Below are positions 18,306 to 26,609 of a stretch of DNA of 64,000 bases, one piece after another. The stretch comes from an uncultured Treponema sp. (GTDB lineage Bacteria; Spirochaetota; Spirochaetia; Treponematales; Treponemataceae), in contig CAMCRZ010000008.1 in NCBI GenBank assembly GCA_945877425.1, positions 1 to 64,000 of the forward strand. Direction: 5' to 3'. A model generated the notes under the pieces. That model made no database searches. It saw only the letters and a program-made list of their open reading frames with translations, and had not been told where the DNA came from. The first letter of the stretch is position 1. Every line of letters begins with the position of its first letter. The position numbers and the translations under genes were made by a program.

Positions 18306-20453
18306 ATGTATGATATAATGAATTCTCTTATTTTACAAGTTTTTTGTTCAATTTTTTCAGGCTTGGCTCAGTCCGCGGCTATACCAAGTGAGTTTTTAAA
18401 ATTCGGCTCACCTTTTCTGGGATTATTCTGCTTAATTCCCCTTTACGTGAGCCTTTATCATTCAAAATCATATTTCAGGACAGGTTTCCTTGCTGCACTT
18501 CAGGTGCTTACAGTTCACCTTTCTTCAAGTTTCTGGCTGCTGAATTTCCACGGATTCGGTGCTGCATCTTTAGGAGCAAGTGCTTTCGGCACTACATTTG
18601 AAGCTTTTGCCTGCGGAATTCTTTTTCATGCAGTAAAGTCTTTCCGGAAAAAGGACCATTACTTAAGGGAAAAAAGCGGACTTGCTTTTTTTGCTCCTTT
18701 TGCAAGAATTTTCTGGTTTACGTCATGCTGGATTTTCTGGGAATGGGCAAAATCAACAGGTGCAATGGGTTATCCTTGGGGCACAATCTGGATGACGTCA
18801 TTTAACTGGAAAATCATTACCCAGATAAGCGACATTACAGGCGTTTACGGCGTAACTTTTATCTTTGCACTCATCAACGCACTTGCAGGAGAATGGTGCA
18901 TTTATTTTTCTGAACGCAGCACGAAAGATCATAGCAAGAGCAGGTTTTCTTCAATAGTTCAGGTTTCAAAACTTACGGCAGCCTTTACTGCAGCTGTATG
19001 CCTTTACGGTCTGATTCAGTTTTATATGCCCCGTACGCCTGAAAAATACATTAACACTGTTATTGTCCAGCAGAACGTAGATCCCTGGGGCGGTGACGAA
19101 GAAGAGCAGATTGAAGTTTCAAAGCGGCTTACTGAAAAAGCCATAGAACAGTTTGATAAAGAAAACCTTACTGCTGAACTTGTTCTCTGGAGCGAAGGCG
19201 TTCTTTCTACCAAGTTCCCGAACGGCAGGTTCCGCTACGAAAATTTTCCGGGCAATGAAAGCCTCAAAGACTTTATAAAAAAACATCAGGTTCCCTTTGT
19301 CATAGGAGGAGCCACAAAAGTCAACACGCAACTGTCCCACAGTTCAAACAGTGCAATTTTCTTTGACAAGAACGGAGAATATGCAGGTTTCTACAGTAAA
19401 ATCCAGCTTGTTCCCTTTGCCGAATTCATTCCTTATTCTGACTCTGAAGTGATGAGTTTTATTATGGACGACATAGTGAAATATGACGCAAATGGCTGGA
19501 CTCCGGGATTTCAGTACGTAATTTTTCGTGTTCCGGTTAACCAGGATCTTTCTGAAAATGCACCTTTGGAATACAACAGGGAACTTTACAAGGAAGTTTT
19601 TCTTGACGAAAACGGTGAGTCAGACCCTGAAGTTACGCAAGACTTTATTAAAAACAGTCAGGAAAATCCTTTAAGAAGCGTTAAATTTTCCGTTCCAATT
19701 TGCTTTGAAGATTCTTTTCCTAACGTAATGGGCACTCTCCACAATATGGGAAGTGAAGTTTTCATGAACATTACAAACGATTCATGGTCAAAAACTGCTT
19801 CTGCCGAATACCAGCATTTTGTTACTTCAAGTTTTGCTGCAATTCAGTACCGCACTACTCTTGTAAGATGCTGCAATTCAGGATATTCAGTTGTTGTAAA
19901 TCCCAAGGGAAACATAATTGCAGACCTTCCTGTTTTCACTGAGGATTCCATTGCCGTAAGAGTTCCTGTCTATGCCCATTCGTCAACTGTTTACGCTATC
20001 TGGGGCAACTGGTTTGCATATTTAAACTTTGCATTTATTTTTGCGCTTATTCTTACAGCCTTTATCCTTCAGAATTTCACTTTGCCTGAGCTGAAAAAAA
20101 TCAAGTTCCTCTCAATTCAGATAACATGGAAAGCCACTTCCCCTTCTCATTCTGATGAACATGAGCCAGCCGAGAAAGCAGTAGCTTCAACAAGAAAAGC
20201 ACCAGCTAAATCCTCAGACAAAGCTAAGAAAACAGCAGCTTCAACAAAAAAAGCAGCAGCTAAACCAAGAAAAGCCCCTGTCAAACCAGCAGAGCAAGCC
20301 GAGAAAGCAGCAGATTCAACAAGAAAAGCCGCAGCTAAATCCGCAGACAAAGCTAAGAAAGCAACAACTTCAACAAAAAAAGCACCAGCTAAATCCGCAG
20401 ACAAAGCTAAGAAAACCGGAACTAAGGCGAAAAAAGGAAGTGACAAACAATGA
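18306..20453 (+). CDS. lnt: Apolipoprotein N-acyltransferase with Lys/Ala-rich C-terminal tail
   Basis: Lnt adds the third acyl chain to lipoproteins at the inner membrane. About six N-terminal membrane spans are followed by a nitrilase-like domain with the catalytic triad. Glu is in LWSEGVL, Lys in SKIQLVPFAEFIPY and Cys in VPICFEDSF. A final span (LNFAFIFALILTAFIL) ends the normal Lnt fold. Beyond it come about 100 residues made of repeated Lys-Ala-Ser/Thr units (see the repeat entry), which should be cytoplasmic and resemble histone H1 tails. The first ATG is 18306; 18318 is also possible and neither has a clear ribosome-binding site. The stop overlaps bioY by four bases. Confidence 0.92.
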   Translation: MYDIMNSLILQVFCSIFSGLAQSAAIPSEFLKFGSPFLGLFCLIPLYVSLYHSKSYFRTGFLAALQVLTVHLSSSFWLLNFHGFGAASLGASAFGTTFEAFACGILFHAVKSFRKKDHYLREKSGLAFFAPFARIFWFTSCWIFWEWAKSTGAMGYPWGTIWMTSFNWKIITQISDITGVYGVTFIFALINALAGEWCIYFSERSTKDHSKSRFSSIVQVSKLTAAFTAAVCLYGLIQFYMPRTPEKYINTVIVQQNVDPWGGDEEEQIEVSKRLTEKAIEQFDKENLTAELVLWSEGVLSTKFPNGRFRYENFPGNESLKDFIKKHQVPFVIGGATKVNTQLSHSSNSAIFFDKNGEYAGFYSKIQLVPFAEFIPYSDSEVMSFIMDDIVKYDANGWTPGFQYVIFRVPVNQDLSENAPLEYNRELYKEVFLDENGESDPEVTQDFIKNSQENPLRSVKFSVPICFEDSFPNVMGTLHNMGSEVFMNITNDSWSKTASAEYQHFVTSSFAAIQYRTTLVRCCNSGYSVVVNPKGNIIADLPVFTEDSIAVRVPVYAHSSTVYAIWGNWFAYLNFAFIFALILTAFILQNFTLPELKKIKFLSIQITWKATSPSHSDEHEPAEKAVASTRKAPAKSSDKAKKTAASTKKAAAKPRKAPVKPAEQAEKAADSTRKAAAKSADKAKKATTSTKKAPAKSADKAKKTGTKAKKGSDKQ
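20187..20435 (+). repeat. Degenerate 54-base tandem repeat encoding the Lnt tail
   Basis: Units begin at about 20187, 20241, 20316 and 20370, giving spacings of 54, 75 and 54 bases. Each encodes a version of STRKAPAKSADKAKKTAA. The second unit carries a seven-residue extension with Pro and Glu. Frame is kept throughout, so the array can expand or contract by 18 residues without breaking the gene. Confidence 0.8.
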
Positions 20454-21067
20454 AAGAAACTTCAAAACTTTCAGCCTTACGAAGCACTGCAACATTAACC
20501 TTTGCACTGATGCTCTGTCTTGCAACATTCATACCTTCTCCTTTTTACATAAAGCCCCGGGACGCACACCTTTTTTGCGCAGTACTTGCAGGTTCAGTTT
20601 TAGGAGGATTCAGCGGAGCCGGAGCAGCAGGCATTTACATAATAGCAGGAATTTCAGGGCTAAAAGTTTTCCTTAACGGAGAAAGAGGCTGGAAGATTTT
20701 TACAGGAGAATACGCCGGATTTATCTGGGGACTTTTCATTGCATCAATAATTTCAGGGCTTATTGCAGGAATTCCTCTTGAAACAGAAAAAAAAGTGTCA
20801 CTTAAAACACTGCTTGTACTTGCAGCAGCTTCCATTGCAGCATCATTTTCTTACCTGGCAGCAGGAGCAGCATTTTACTACAGGGCATTGCAGGAATTTC
20901 CGCCCCGATTTATGCAGACAGCAGTATGGAACATTACGATTTCACTTGCATCAGTTCCATTTTCCGCCTTTATAAGACCGGCTGCAGCAAAAATCCTGTA
21001 TCCATCAGATAAAGTAAACCGGGAAATTGAAGAATTCCTTAGAAAGAATAAATCAAGAAAGCATTGA
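20450..21067 (+). CDS. bioY: BioY-type biotin transporter (ECF S component)
   Basis: BioY is the substrate-binding membrane subunit of ECF biotin transporters and can also work alone. The 205-residue protein has about six membrane spans. It has the family pattern of a loop GLKVFLNGERGWKIFTGEYA followed by GFIWGLFIASIISGLIAG. The ATG overlaps the lnt stop (ATGA), indicating translational coupling. No BioMNT energising genes or biotin operator are visible here, so it probably uses a shared ECF module encoded elsewhere. Confidence 0.85.
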   Translation: MKETSKLSALRSTATLTFALMLCLATFIPSPFYIKPRDAHLFCAVLAGSVLGGFSGAGAAGIYIIAGISGLKVFLNGERGWKIFTGEYAGFIWGLFIASIISGLIAGIPLETEKKVSLKTLLVLAAASIAASFSYLAAGAAFYYRALQEFPPRFMQTAVWNITISLASVPFSAFIRPAAAKILYPSDKVNREIEEFLRKNKSRKH

Positions 21068-21127
21068 AAACAAAAACCTTTGCAATAAAGTCATAATTAA
21101 CTTAAAATGAAAAAATGGAGTTGAAAA

Positions 21128-21595
21128 ATGAGATGTCCTTACTGTGGAAGCCTTGATGATAAAGTTATAGAAAGCCGCACAATGGCAAACGGAGAAAGCA
21201 TAAGGCGCCGTAGAGAATGTATTTCCTGCGGATATCGCTTTACAAGTTACGAACATATAGAAGAAAGACCCTTTATGGTCATAAAAAGAGACGGAAGGCG
21301 CCAGCCCTTTGATTTAGAAAAGCTTTCAAAAGGAATAGAACGTGCCCTTGAAAAACGCCCTGTTCCTACAAAAGTCATAGAGCAGATTACAAACGAAATT
21401 GAAGACGAAGCATACATTCAGGGAAAGTCAGCCCGTGAAATTTCAACTGCTGACCTTGGAGAACTTGTTTTAAAAAAGCTTTACAACATAGACAAAGTTG
21501 CATACATTCGTTTTGCTAGCGTTTACAAGCAGTTTTCCAACCTTGATGAATTCGTTATGGAAGTCAACAAGCTGGAAGCAAAAGAAAAGCAATAA
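21128..21595 (+). CDS. nrdR: Transcriptional repressor NrdR
   Basis: NrdR represses ribonucleotide reductase genes in response to ATP/dATP. The zinc ribbon is MRCPYCGSLDDKV with the second Cys pair in CISCGYRF (about 31-38), and the ATP-cone follows (about 47-135: VIKRDGRRQPFDLEKL). Its 155 residues match the family norm. The start is an ATG preceded by GGAG. No nrd genes or clear NrdR boxes were noticed in the window. Confidence 0.95.
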   Translation: MRCPYCGSLDDKVIESRTMANGESIRRRRECISCGYRFTSYEHIEERPFMVIKRDGRRQPFDLEKLSKGIERALEKRPVPTKVIEQITNEIEDEAYIQGKSAREISTADLGELVLKKLYNIDKVAYIRFASVYKQFSNLDEFVMEVNKLEAKEKQ

Positions 21596-21621
21596 TTTTA
21601 TTAAAAATTTGCAATTTACTA

Positions 21622-21648
21622 TTGACACAAAATAAATAAAAGTATAAC
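21622..21648 (+). promoter_or_regulatory. Promoter for tRNA-Met
   Basis: A perfect TTGACA at 21622-21627 is followed by TATAAC at 21643-21648 (15-base spacer) or TAACAT at 21645-21650 (17-base spacer). Predicted transcription would start within about 10 bases of the tRNA 5' end. Confidence 0.6.
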
Positions 21649-21662
21649 ATTCAAACATTCAC

Positions 21663-21735
21663 GGTGGCGTAGTCCAGTAGGTAGAACAACGGACTCATAT
21701 TCCGTATGTCATAGGTTCGATCCCTATCGCCACTA
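21663..21735 (+). tRNA. tRNA-Met (CAT anticodon)
   Basis: Acceptor arms GGTGGCG and CGCCACT pair with a terminal G-U. The anticodon stem is ACGGA/TCCGT around loop CTCATAT, and the T arm contains GGTTCGATCCC. The D stem has one C-A mismatch. CAT may be elongator Met, but an Ile decoder with lysidine cannot be excluded from sequence alone. CCA is not encoded. Confidence 0.88.
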
Positions 21736-21741
21736 GAATTC

Positions 21742-21770
21742 AGGCTTTTCAGAAATGGAAAGCCTTTTTT
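21742..21770 (+). terminator. Intrinsic terminator after tRNA-Met
   Basis: A seven-base stem AGGCTTT / AAAGCCT is followed immediately by six T residues. Confidence 0.8.
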
Positions 21771-21821
21771 GTTTATGAAATTTATTTAAGCTGAAAAATA
21801 CAGCTGAAGCTGAGGGTAAAG

Positions 21822-22772
21822 ATGAAAGCAGAAAAATTTAAAAGTCCGTTTAAAGGCAGAAGCCTCCTTAACTGGATAGACTGGAAGCAGGAAGAAATCC
21901 AGCAGATTCTCGACTGGGCAATTCTTGTAAAAAAACAGTCACATAAAGGAGAAATCCATCAGCGTTTTCTGGGAAAAACGATTGCACTTATTTTTGAAAA
22001 GCGCTCTACAAGAACACGCTCAAGTTTTGAAACGGCATTTGGCGAAGAAGGCGGACATCCTGTCTTTATGTCAACTGCAGACATTCAGCTTGGCGGAAAA
22101 GAAGATATTCAGGATACGGCAAGAGTTCTTGGAAGAATGTTCAGCGCCATAGAATTCCGCGGATTCAAGCAGGAACACGTAGAAGCACTGGCAAAATATT
22201 CAGGCATACCTGTAATCAACGGACTTACCGATGAATTCCACCCTACTCAGGTTTTAGCTGACATAATGACTTTGTACGAACATTTTGGAAAACTAAAGGG
22301 ACTTACACTCTGCTTCTGCGGCGACGGAAGAAACAATATGGCAAGAAGCTTAATGCTTATCTGCTCGAAATTCGGAATCAACTTTTCCATTTTTGCACCA
22401 AAGGAACTTTCTCCTGACCAGCAGATTATTGACATATGTACTCCTTTTGCAAAAGAAAGCGGTGCAACCATAAACATTTCAGACGAAATTTCAGTTGTCA
22501 AAAACGCAGATTGCCTTTATACTGATGTGTGGGTTTCCATGGGAGAAGAGTCGCTCAAGGAAGAACGCACTAAACTTCTCCAGCCTTATCAAGTTAACAA
22601 AGAACTTATGAAAGCAACAGGCAAACCTGATACAATTTTCCTGCATTGTCTTCCTGCAGTAAAAAATCAGGAAGTTACAGAAGATGTTTTTGAAAGCAGT
22701 GCAAGCAAAGTATGGGATCAGGCAGAAAACCGTAAGCATACAATTAAGGCAATTATGTTAGCATTGATCTAG
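21822..22772 (+). CDS. argF: Ornithine carbamoyltransferase
   Basis: The enzyme joins ornithine and carbamoyl phosphate to citrulline, or runs the reverse in arginine catabolism. The carbamoyl-phosphate site EKRSTRTRSSFE is near residue 59, FHPTQVLAD near 139 and the ornithine-binding HCLPA near 273. Length (316) is typical. No other arginine biosynthetic or arginine-deiminase genes are adjacent, so the anabolic (argF) versus catabolic (arcB) role is undecided. It sits between the tRNA-Met terminator and a small secreted-protein gene. Confidence 0.93.
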   Translation: MKAEKFKSPFKGRSLLNWIDWKQEEIQQILDWAILVKKQSHKGEIHQRFLGKTIALIFEKRSTRTRSSFETAFGEEGGHPVFMSTADIQLGGKEDIQDTARVLGRMFSAIEFRGFKQEHVEALAKYSGIPVINGLTDEFHPTQVLADIMTLYEHFGKLKGLTLCFCGDGRNNMARSLMLICSKFGINFSIFAPKELSPDQQIIDICTPFAKESGATINISDEISVVKNADCLYTDVWVSMGEESLKEERTKLLQPYQVNKELMKATGKPDTIFLHCLPAVKNQEVTEDVFESSASKVWDQAENRKHTIKAIMLALI

Positions 22773-22807
22773 GTGCGTGAAATAAAAACTCATCAAGGAA
22801 GGTCATT

Positions 22808-23242
22808 ATGAAGAAAATTTTAACTCTTGTTTTACTTGCTGCGGGAATTGCCTGCTTTTCATTTGCACAAGACAACGATTCCGGAAAAAAGCCTATCTGG
22901 GATCATGGTGATAATGTAGCTTCAATTACATATCAGAACGTAAACATTTACCGCATTTACGATACTCAGGACGCATATATTGTTCTTTATGCAAAACAGG
23001 GCGTAAAGGTTGGTCAGGTTTCCATTCCGAAAGACTGGGCAAAACAGTCACCACGCAAGCTGGAATTCCGCACTAAACCTAATAAACTTGACAGTTACAT
23101 GACAATCATAAAGCAGGACGGAGAATTCCTTAAAGTATGGCTTAACGTCAACCCTGACAGACGTGATTCCATCTGGGCGGTAGCTCCTCATGGCGTAAGT
23201 TCCGGTGACACAAGCAAAGAAACACTAGAAATTGAATACTAG
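22808..23242 (+). CDS. Small secreted hypothetical protein
   Basis: The family is not recognised. The 144-residue product has a clear signal peptide (MKKILTLVLLAAGIACFSFAQ) with probable cleavage after FAQ. The mature domain of about 120 residues is beta-rich, with conserved-looking Trp and Tyr positions and the pattern VNIYRIYDTQDAYIVLYAKQ. It is probably periplasmic. It has a good AAGGTC-like leader and lies 35 bases after argF; a strong terminator follows, so the two may form one unit. Confidence 0.75.
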   Translation: MKKILTLVLLAAGIACFSFAQDNDSGKKPIWDHGDNVASITYQNVNIYRIYDTQDAYIVLYAKQGVKVGQVSIPKDWAKQSPRKLEFRTKPNKLDSYMTIIKQDGEFLKVWLNVNPDRRDSIWAVAPHGVSSGDTSKETLEIEY

Positions 23243-23263
23243 CCGGTAATTTTCTAAAATAAA

Positions 23264-23299
23264 GGCTGACTGTTACAAAGCAGGTCAGTCTTTTTTTTT
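23264..23299 (+). terminator. Intrinsic terminator
   Basis: The stem GGCTGAC / GTCAGTC (one G-U pair) is followed by nine T residues. It ends the argF and small-secreted-protein unit. Confidence 0.85.
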
Positions 23300-23356
23300 A
23301 ATTCCAGGCACTCAAGCCTTAAAAACTTCATTTAATCAGGATAATCAGGAAAAATT

Positions 23357-24340
23357 ATGGAAATCATTTCTCAGGAAAAAATTCAGCGCTTTAAAAATTT
23401 CATTGACAGCCATAAAAGCTTTATCATTGCAGGACACAAAGAGCCGGACGGAGACTGCATCAGCAGCTGCATGGGGCTTTCCTTCATCATAGAAAAAACA
23501 GGCAAACCTTTCGTCATGATAAATGCCGGACCTTTTAAACGCAGTGAAATCAGGAGTTTTGGCTCACATTTTACAAGCCAGCTTCCCTTTATGACACAAA
23601 CTGAAAGAGACGAATGCGGCTTTATAATGACAGACTGTTCAGAAATAAGCAGAATAGGAGAAATTGACGGAGACTTAAAGGGATTTGACACTTTCATAAT
23701 CGATCATCATAAGACTGCCAGCGTACAGGGCGATGACAACATAATAGATCCTTCAGCTCCTGCTGCTGCCTGCCTTGTCCTTCAGCTTTTTGAAGCCTTA
23801 AACGGAAAACCTTCTCCAAAACAGGCAGAAATGATTTTCCTTGGAATTGCAACTGACACAGGATACTTCCGCTTCCTTACAGAAAACAGTGCACAGGTAT
23901 TCAATCAGACTGCATCTCTTGTAGAAGCCGGAGCTAATCCAAAAAAGATTTATCAGGAAATCACAGGCGGAAAACCATGGAATACAAGAAAATTGCTTGG
24001 CATTATGCTTGAGCGTGCCGAACGTCAGTGCAACGGAAAACTTGTAACTGCCTTTGAAACTATGGAAGATACAAAAAAATTCGGTCAGGACGGAAGGGAC
24101 AGCGATTCTTTTTACAGCCTTATGCTTGCCGTTGAAGGCGTTGAAGCAGTTCTTTTTGTAAGGCAGGACACTGAATACACCTGCACTTTAGGCTTAAGGT
24201 CAAACACAACCTGCGACGTAAGTAAAATTGCAGCAAAATTCGGCGGAGGCGGACATAAAAATGCCAGCGGTGCATCTTGCGAAGGTAAAATAGAAACAAT
24301 CCTTCCTCTTGCCGTAAAGGAATTTGCAAAGTTTTTATAA
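23357..24340 (+). CDS. nrnA: NrnA-type DHH phosphoesterase (nanoRNase / pAp phosphatase)
   Basis: NrnA-type enzymes degrade very short RNAs (and pGpG or pAp in some members). DHH motifs are GHKEPDGDCISS (26-37), TDCSE (about 94) and DHHKT (about 116). The DHHA1 domain ends in GGGGHKNASG (about 301-310). Its 327 residues match the family. Translation starts at ATG 23357 after a purine-rich leader (CAGGAAAAATT). A terminator follows. If it handles pGpG it would link to the PilZ and ComFB-type c-di-GMP effectors in this window, but this is inference. Confidence 0.88.
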   Translation: MEIISQEKIQRFKNFIDSHKSFIIAGHKEPDGDCISSCMGLSFIIEKTGKPFVMINAGPFKRSEIRSFGSHFTSQLPFMTQTERDECGFIMTDCSEISRIGEIDGDLKGFDTFIIDHHKTASVQGDDNIIDPSAPAAACLVLQLFEALNGKPSPKQAEMIFLGIATDTGYFRFLTENSAQVFNQTASLVEAGANPKKIYQEITGGKPWNTRKLLGIMLERAERQCNGKLVTAFETMEDTKKFGQDGRDSDSFYSLMLAVEGVEAVLFVRQDTEYTCTLGLRSNTTCDVSKIAAKFGGGGHKNASGASCEGKIETILPLAVKEFAKFL

Positions 24341-24381
24341 TCACTTTTACAGAAAATCCATAAAATACAGCACACGGAAAG

Positions 24382-24424
24382 TCCTGCAGAATTTCATTAA
24401 AGAAGTTTTGCAGGATTTTTTTTA
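24382..24424 (+). terminator. Intrinsic terminator after nrnA
   Basis: The perfect seven-base stem TCCTGCA / TGCAGGA has a 20-base loop and is followed by nine T residues. Confidence 0.85.
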
Positions 24425-24504
24425 CTGATTTACTGTGATTTTTCTAACAAATAAGGAATTTTTCTTAAAAATTTAAGTTTTTGCTGGTTGAAAAAATTTT
24501 TTCT

Positions 24505-24653
24505 CTTAGCAAAAAAATAAGATTTTTAAAAAACGGCGAATTTCCATTACTAAAAAAATAAGTTTTTGCCTGAAAAAAATGCATTTTCTTATCAGTTCAG
24601 TAAGATTTTTTAAGAATTCAAAAAAATGTAAATTTTCTTACTGTTTTGCTAAG
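24505..24653 (+). promoter_or_regulatory. Array of inverted repeats, candidate enhancer for a sigma-54 activator
   Basis: Four sites of the form CTTA-N9-TAAG, each followed by a T-rich run, lie at 24505-24521, 24546-24562 (left arm ATTA), 24588-24604 and 24637-24653. Their starts are 41, 42 and 49 bases apart. A related site with a six-base spacer is at 24464-24477. They lie about 135-290 bases upstream of the -24/-12 promoter at 24789, the usual distance for an activator. The surrounding gene-free stretch (24341-24910) is otherwise AT-rich, with one more palindrome (ATTTG-CGG-CAAAT, 24677-24689) and no plausible ORF. Confidence 0.55.
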
Positions 24654-24788
24654 ATTTTTTGAAGAAAAAACTGAAAATTTGCGGCAAATCTTTTGTAAAT
24701 TTAGCCAAAAAACAGAAAAATTGCGGAATTCAGCAGAAAACCCTCATTTTTTCCTTCAAAACTGATGGATTTTTCCCATTCTGCACAC

Positions 24789-24805
24789 TTGGCACGGAAG
24801 TTGCA
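24789..24805 (+). promoter_or_regulatory. Sigma-54 (-24/-12) promoter
   Basis: The sequence TTGGCACG (24789-24796), four bases, then TTGCA (24801-24805) matches the RpoN consensus TGGCACG-N4-TTGCA/T at every conserved position with the invariant GG-N10-GC spacing. It leaves a leader of about 95 bases before the gene at 24911. Confidence 0.85.
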
Positions 24806-24910
24806 CTTATATTGTCATACTGATTTTAGTTTTTACTGAAAAAGAAAAACGCTCCTTTTCAAGTTCAGCAGAAAATAAAAATCAGAATATTTCAAAAATA
24901 TGGAGACAAT

Positions 24911-25903
24911 ATGAAAACGCTAGAAACTATCCAGCTGGAGTTCAGTCAGGGAAAAATGTCCCTGAAGGAAAGTGTAAACGAACTGTGGGAAAATATCTGG
25001 AGAAACAAAAAGCAGTTCAATTTCGGAAAAGTTGAGTATGATGACTTTATGGATTTTTTGGAATACGCTTATCCGAAATTTGAGATTTTCCTTAAGGAAT
25101 ACAATTCTGAACGGGGAACATTTCCTTCCTACATCTATTCAAACCTTCACAGAACGTATTTTTCCTGGTTCAAGAAAAACCTGCGCAATCATGCAGCAGA
25201 CAGATCTTATCTTTCGGTGCAGGCTGTAGAATACGAGTCACAGCAGTTTTTATATCAAAGATGCGAATATTCTTCACTTAATTCTGAAAAACAGGGAGAA
25301 ATCACTCTTTCCAGGGAAAAGCAGGCAGCTCTTTACAAATTTTACTGCGGAAGGTCAAAACGTACGAAAGACAACGGAACTATTTCACGTAAATCAAGAT
25401 TTGTAAAAGACATGATTCTTGTTCTGGCGTTAAAATCAGCATACTACATTACTGATTCCATGATTGAAAAAGTTTCACAGACAGTAGGAATTGAAAAAGA
25501 AAAACTGTCTGACTTATGCAATAAAGCAAGGGAAAATCTCTGCGGCAAACTGGAAAGGCGTGAAGTTTACATGAGAAAACGGGACAATGCATTCTTTTTC
25601 CACAGAAAATACATGATTGAAAGCAAGGACTTAAGCAAAAACAGCGTCTGGTGCGAACATATTGCTGAACGTTACAAAAAGCAGACTAAAATCTGGGAAA
25701 CTGCAAACAAATGCTTAAAGGAAAAATTCTGCCTTCCCGTTCCATCAAACAAAGTTATTTCCAGGCTTTCTTCACTTCCAATAAGGCGGATTGAATACAT
25801 AAACAAAGTCCTGAAAGAAAAATACGCTGACATAGACAACATTTTTCTTAAGTGCTATTCTTCTGTCCATGAAAATATATTTGGCAACAGGAAATCTGAA
25901 TAA
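24911..25903 (+). CDS. Sigma-factor-like protein (sigma-70 region 2 and 4-like segments)
   Basis: No named family is recognised. The 330-residue, basic, cytoplasmic protein has a segment at about 45-100 that reads like sigma region 2 of ECF factors: YPKFEIFLKEYNSERGTFPS, then YIYSNLHRTYFSWFKKNLR. A second segment at about 180-215 (VSQTVGIEKEKLSDLCNKAR) resembles the region-4 helix-turn-helix. About 115 further residues have no recognised match. It starts at ATG after a GGAGA site and sits behind the sigma-54 promoter. rdgB starts inside its last 35 bases. It could be an alternative sigma factor or a derived regulator; the promoters it might read are unknown. Confidence 0.55.
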   Translation: MKTLETIQLEFSQGKMSLKESVNELWENIWRNKKQFNFGKVEYDDFMDFLEYAYPKFEIFLKEYNSERGTFPSYIYSNLHRTYFSWFKKNLRNHAADRSYLSVQAVEYESQQFLYQRCEYSSLNSEKQGEITLSREKQAALYKFYCGRSKRTKDNGTISRKSRFVKDMILVLALKSAYYITDSMIEKVSQTVGIEKEKLSDLCNKARENLCGKLERREVYMRKRDNAFFFHRKYMIESKDLSKNSVWCEHIAERYKKQTKIWETANKCLKEKFCLPVPSNKVISRLSSLPIRRIEYINKVLKEKYADIDNIFLKCYSSVHENIFGNRKSE

Positions 25904-26567
25904 AAAAAGAGAAATGCAGGAACTGTTTCCTGAGCATGAAATTGTAATTCCAAAAGACGAAGGGATTCCATTTGATCCGGAAGAAACAGGTACAGATTTT
26001 TATGAAAACAGTCTTATAAAGGCAAAGGAGCTGTGGAAAAAAGTACGCTGCCCTGTTTTAGCTGATGATTCGGGAATTTGTACTGATCTTCTTGACGGAA
26101 TTCCGGGAATTTACTCTTCAAGATATGCAGGTCCTGAATTTCCAAAGGGAAAACCAGACGGCTCAAAGATAAGTCAGGCTGAACAGAACAAGGCTCTCAT
26201 AAATCAGCTTAACGAAGCAGTAAAAAACGGCAAGGCTGAAAACGGGAACTTTGAGTTTAAAAACGGCATAAGAAGTGCCCATTACGTATGTGCAATGGTG
26301 CTTTATCTTGGCCCGGACAGATTCTTTGCAGCTCAGGAAACTATGGAAGGAAGTCTTGTAGAAACTATAGAAGATGCAAGAGGAACAGGCGGTTTCGGCT
26401 ACGATCCGCTTTTCTTCCTTCCGGAATACAATAAAACGGCAGCAGAACTTACTGCAGATGAAAAAAATGCCATAAGCCACAGAGGAAAGGCAGCAAAAAT
26501 TTTAAAAAAAACAGTAAAGTTTCTTTTGAGTAATGCCGACAATCATAATGAAGGACTGGATATTTAA
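25869..26567 (+). CDS. rdgB: XTP/dITP diphosphatase (RdgB/HAM1)
   Basis: The enzyme hydrolyses non-canonical purine triphosphates (ITP, XTP) to keep them out of nucleic acids. The start MKIYLATGNLNKKREM is the exact family beginning, so ATG 25869 is firm even though it overlaps the upstream gene by 35 bases. LADDSGICTDLLDGIPGIYS (substrate and metal site) and GTGGFGYDPLFF, then ISHRGKA are present. At 232 residues it is about 30 longer than usual, with an insertion around 100-125. A terminator follows directly. Confidence 0.94.
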   Translation: MKIYLATGNLNKKREMQELFPEHEIVIPKDEGIPFDPEETGTDFYENSLIKAKELWKKVRCPVLADDSGICTDLLDGIPGIYSSRYAGPEFPKGKPDGSKISQAEQNKALINQLNEAVKNGKAENGNFEFKNGIRSAHYVCAMVLYLGPDRFFAAQETMEGSLVETIEDARGTGGFGYDPLFFLPEYNKTAAELTADEKNAISHRGKAAKILKKTVKFLLSNADNHNEGLDI

Positions 26568-26570
26568 ATA

Positions 26571-26596
26571 ATCTTTCGTTGAAAGACTGTTTTTTA
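26571..26596 (+). terminator. Intrinsic terminator after rdgB
   Basis: A perfect six-base stem TCTTTC / GAAAGA with a three-base loop is followed, after three bases, by six T residues. It separates the sigma-like/rdgB unit from the flagellin genes. Confidence 0.65.
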
Positions 26597-26609
26597 TTCA
26601 GTATTCGTG

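Noticed and set aside
18292..18319. TTGTAC-N16-TATAAT overlapping the lnt start
   Set aside because: Initiation would fall after both candidate start codons, so it cannot supply the lnt start as annotated.
20147..20446. Antisense Ala/Leu-rich open frame
   Set aside because: It is the mirror of the Lys/Ala repeat of lnt and has no start context; composition explains the openness.
24341..24910. CRISPR-like spacing of repeats
   Set aside because: The repeated units are short inverted repeats of 17 bases in AT-rich DNA with no unique spacers or cas genes, so an operator array is the better reading.
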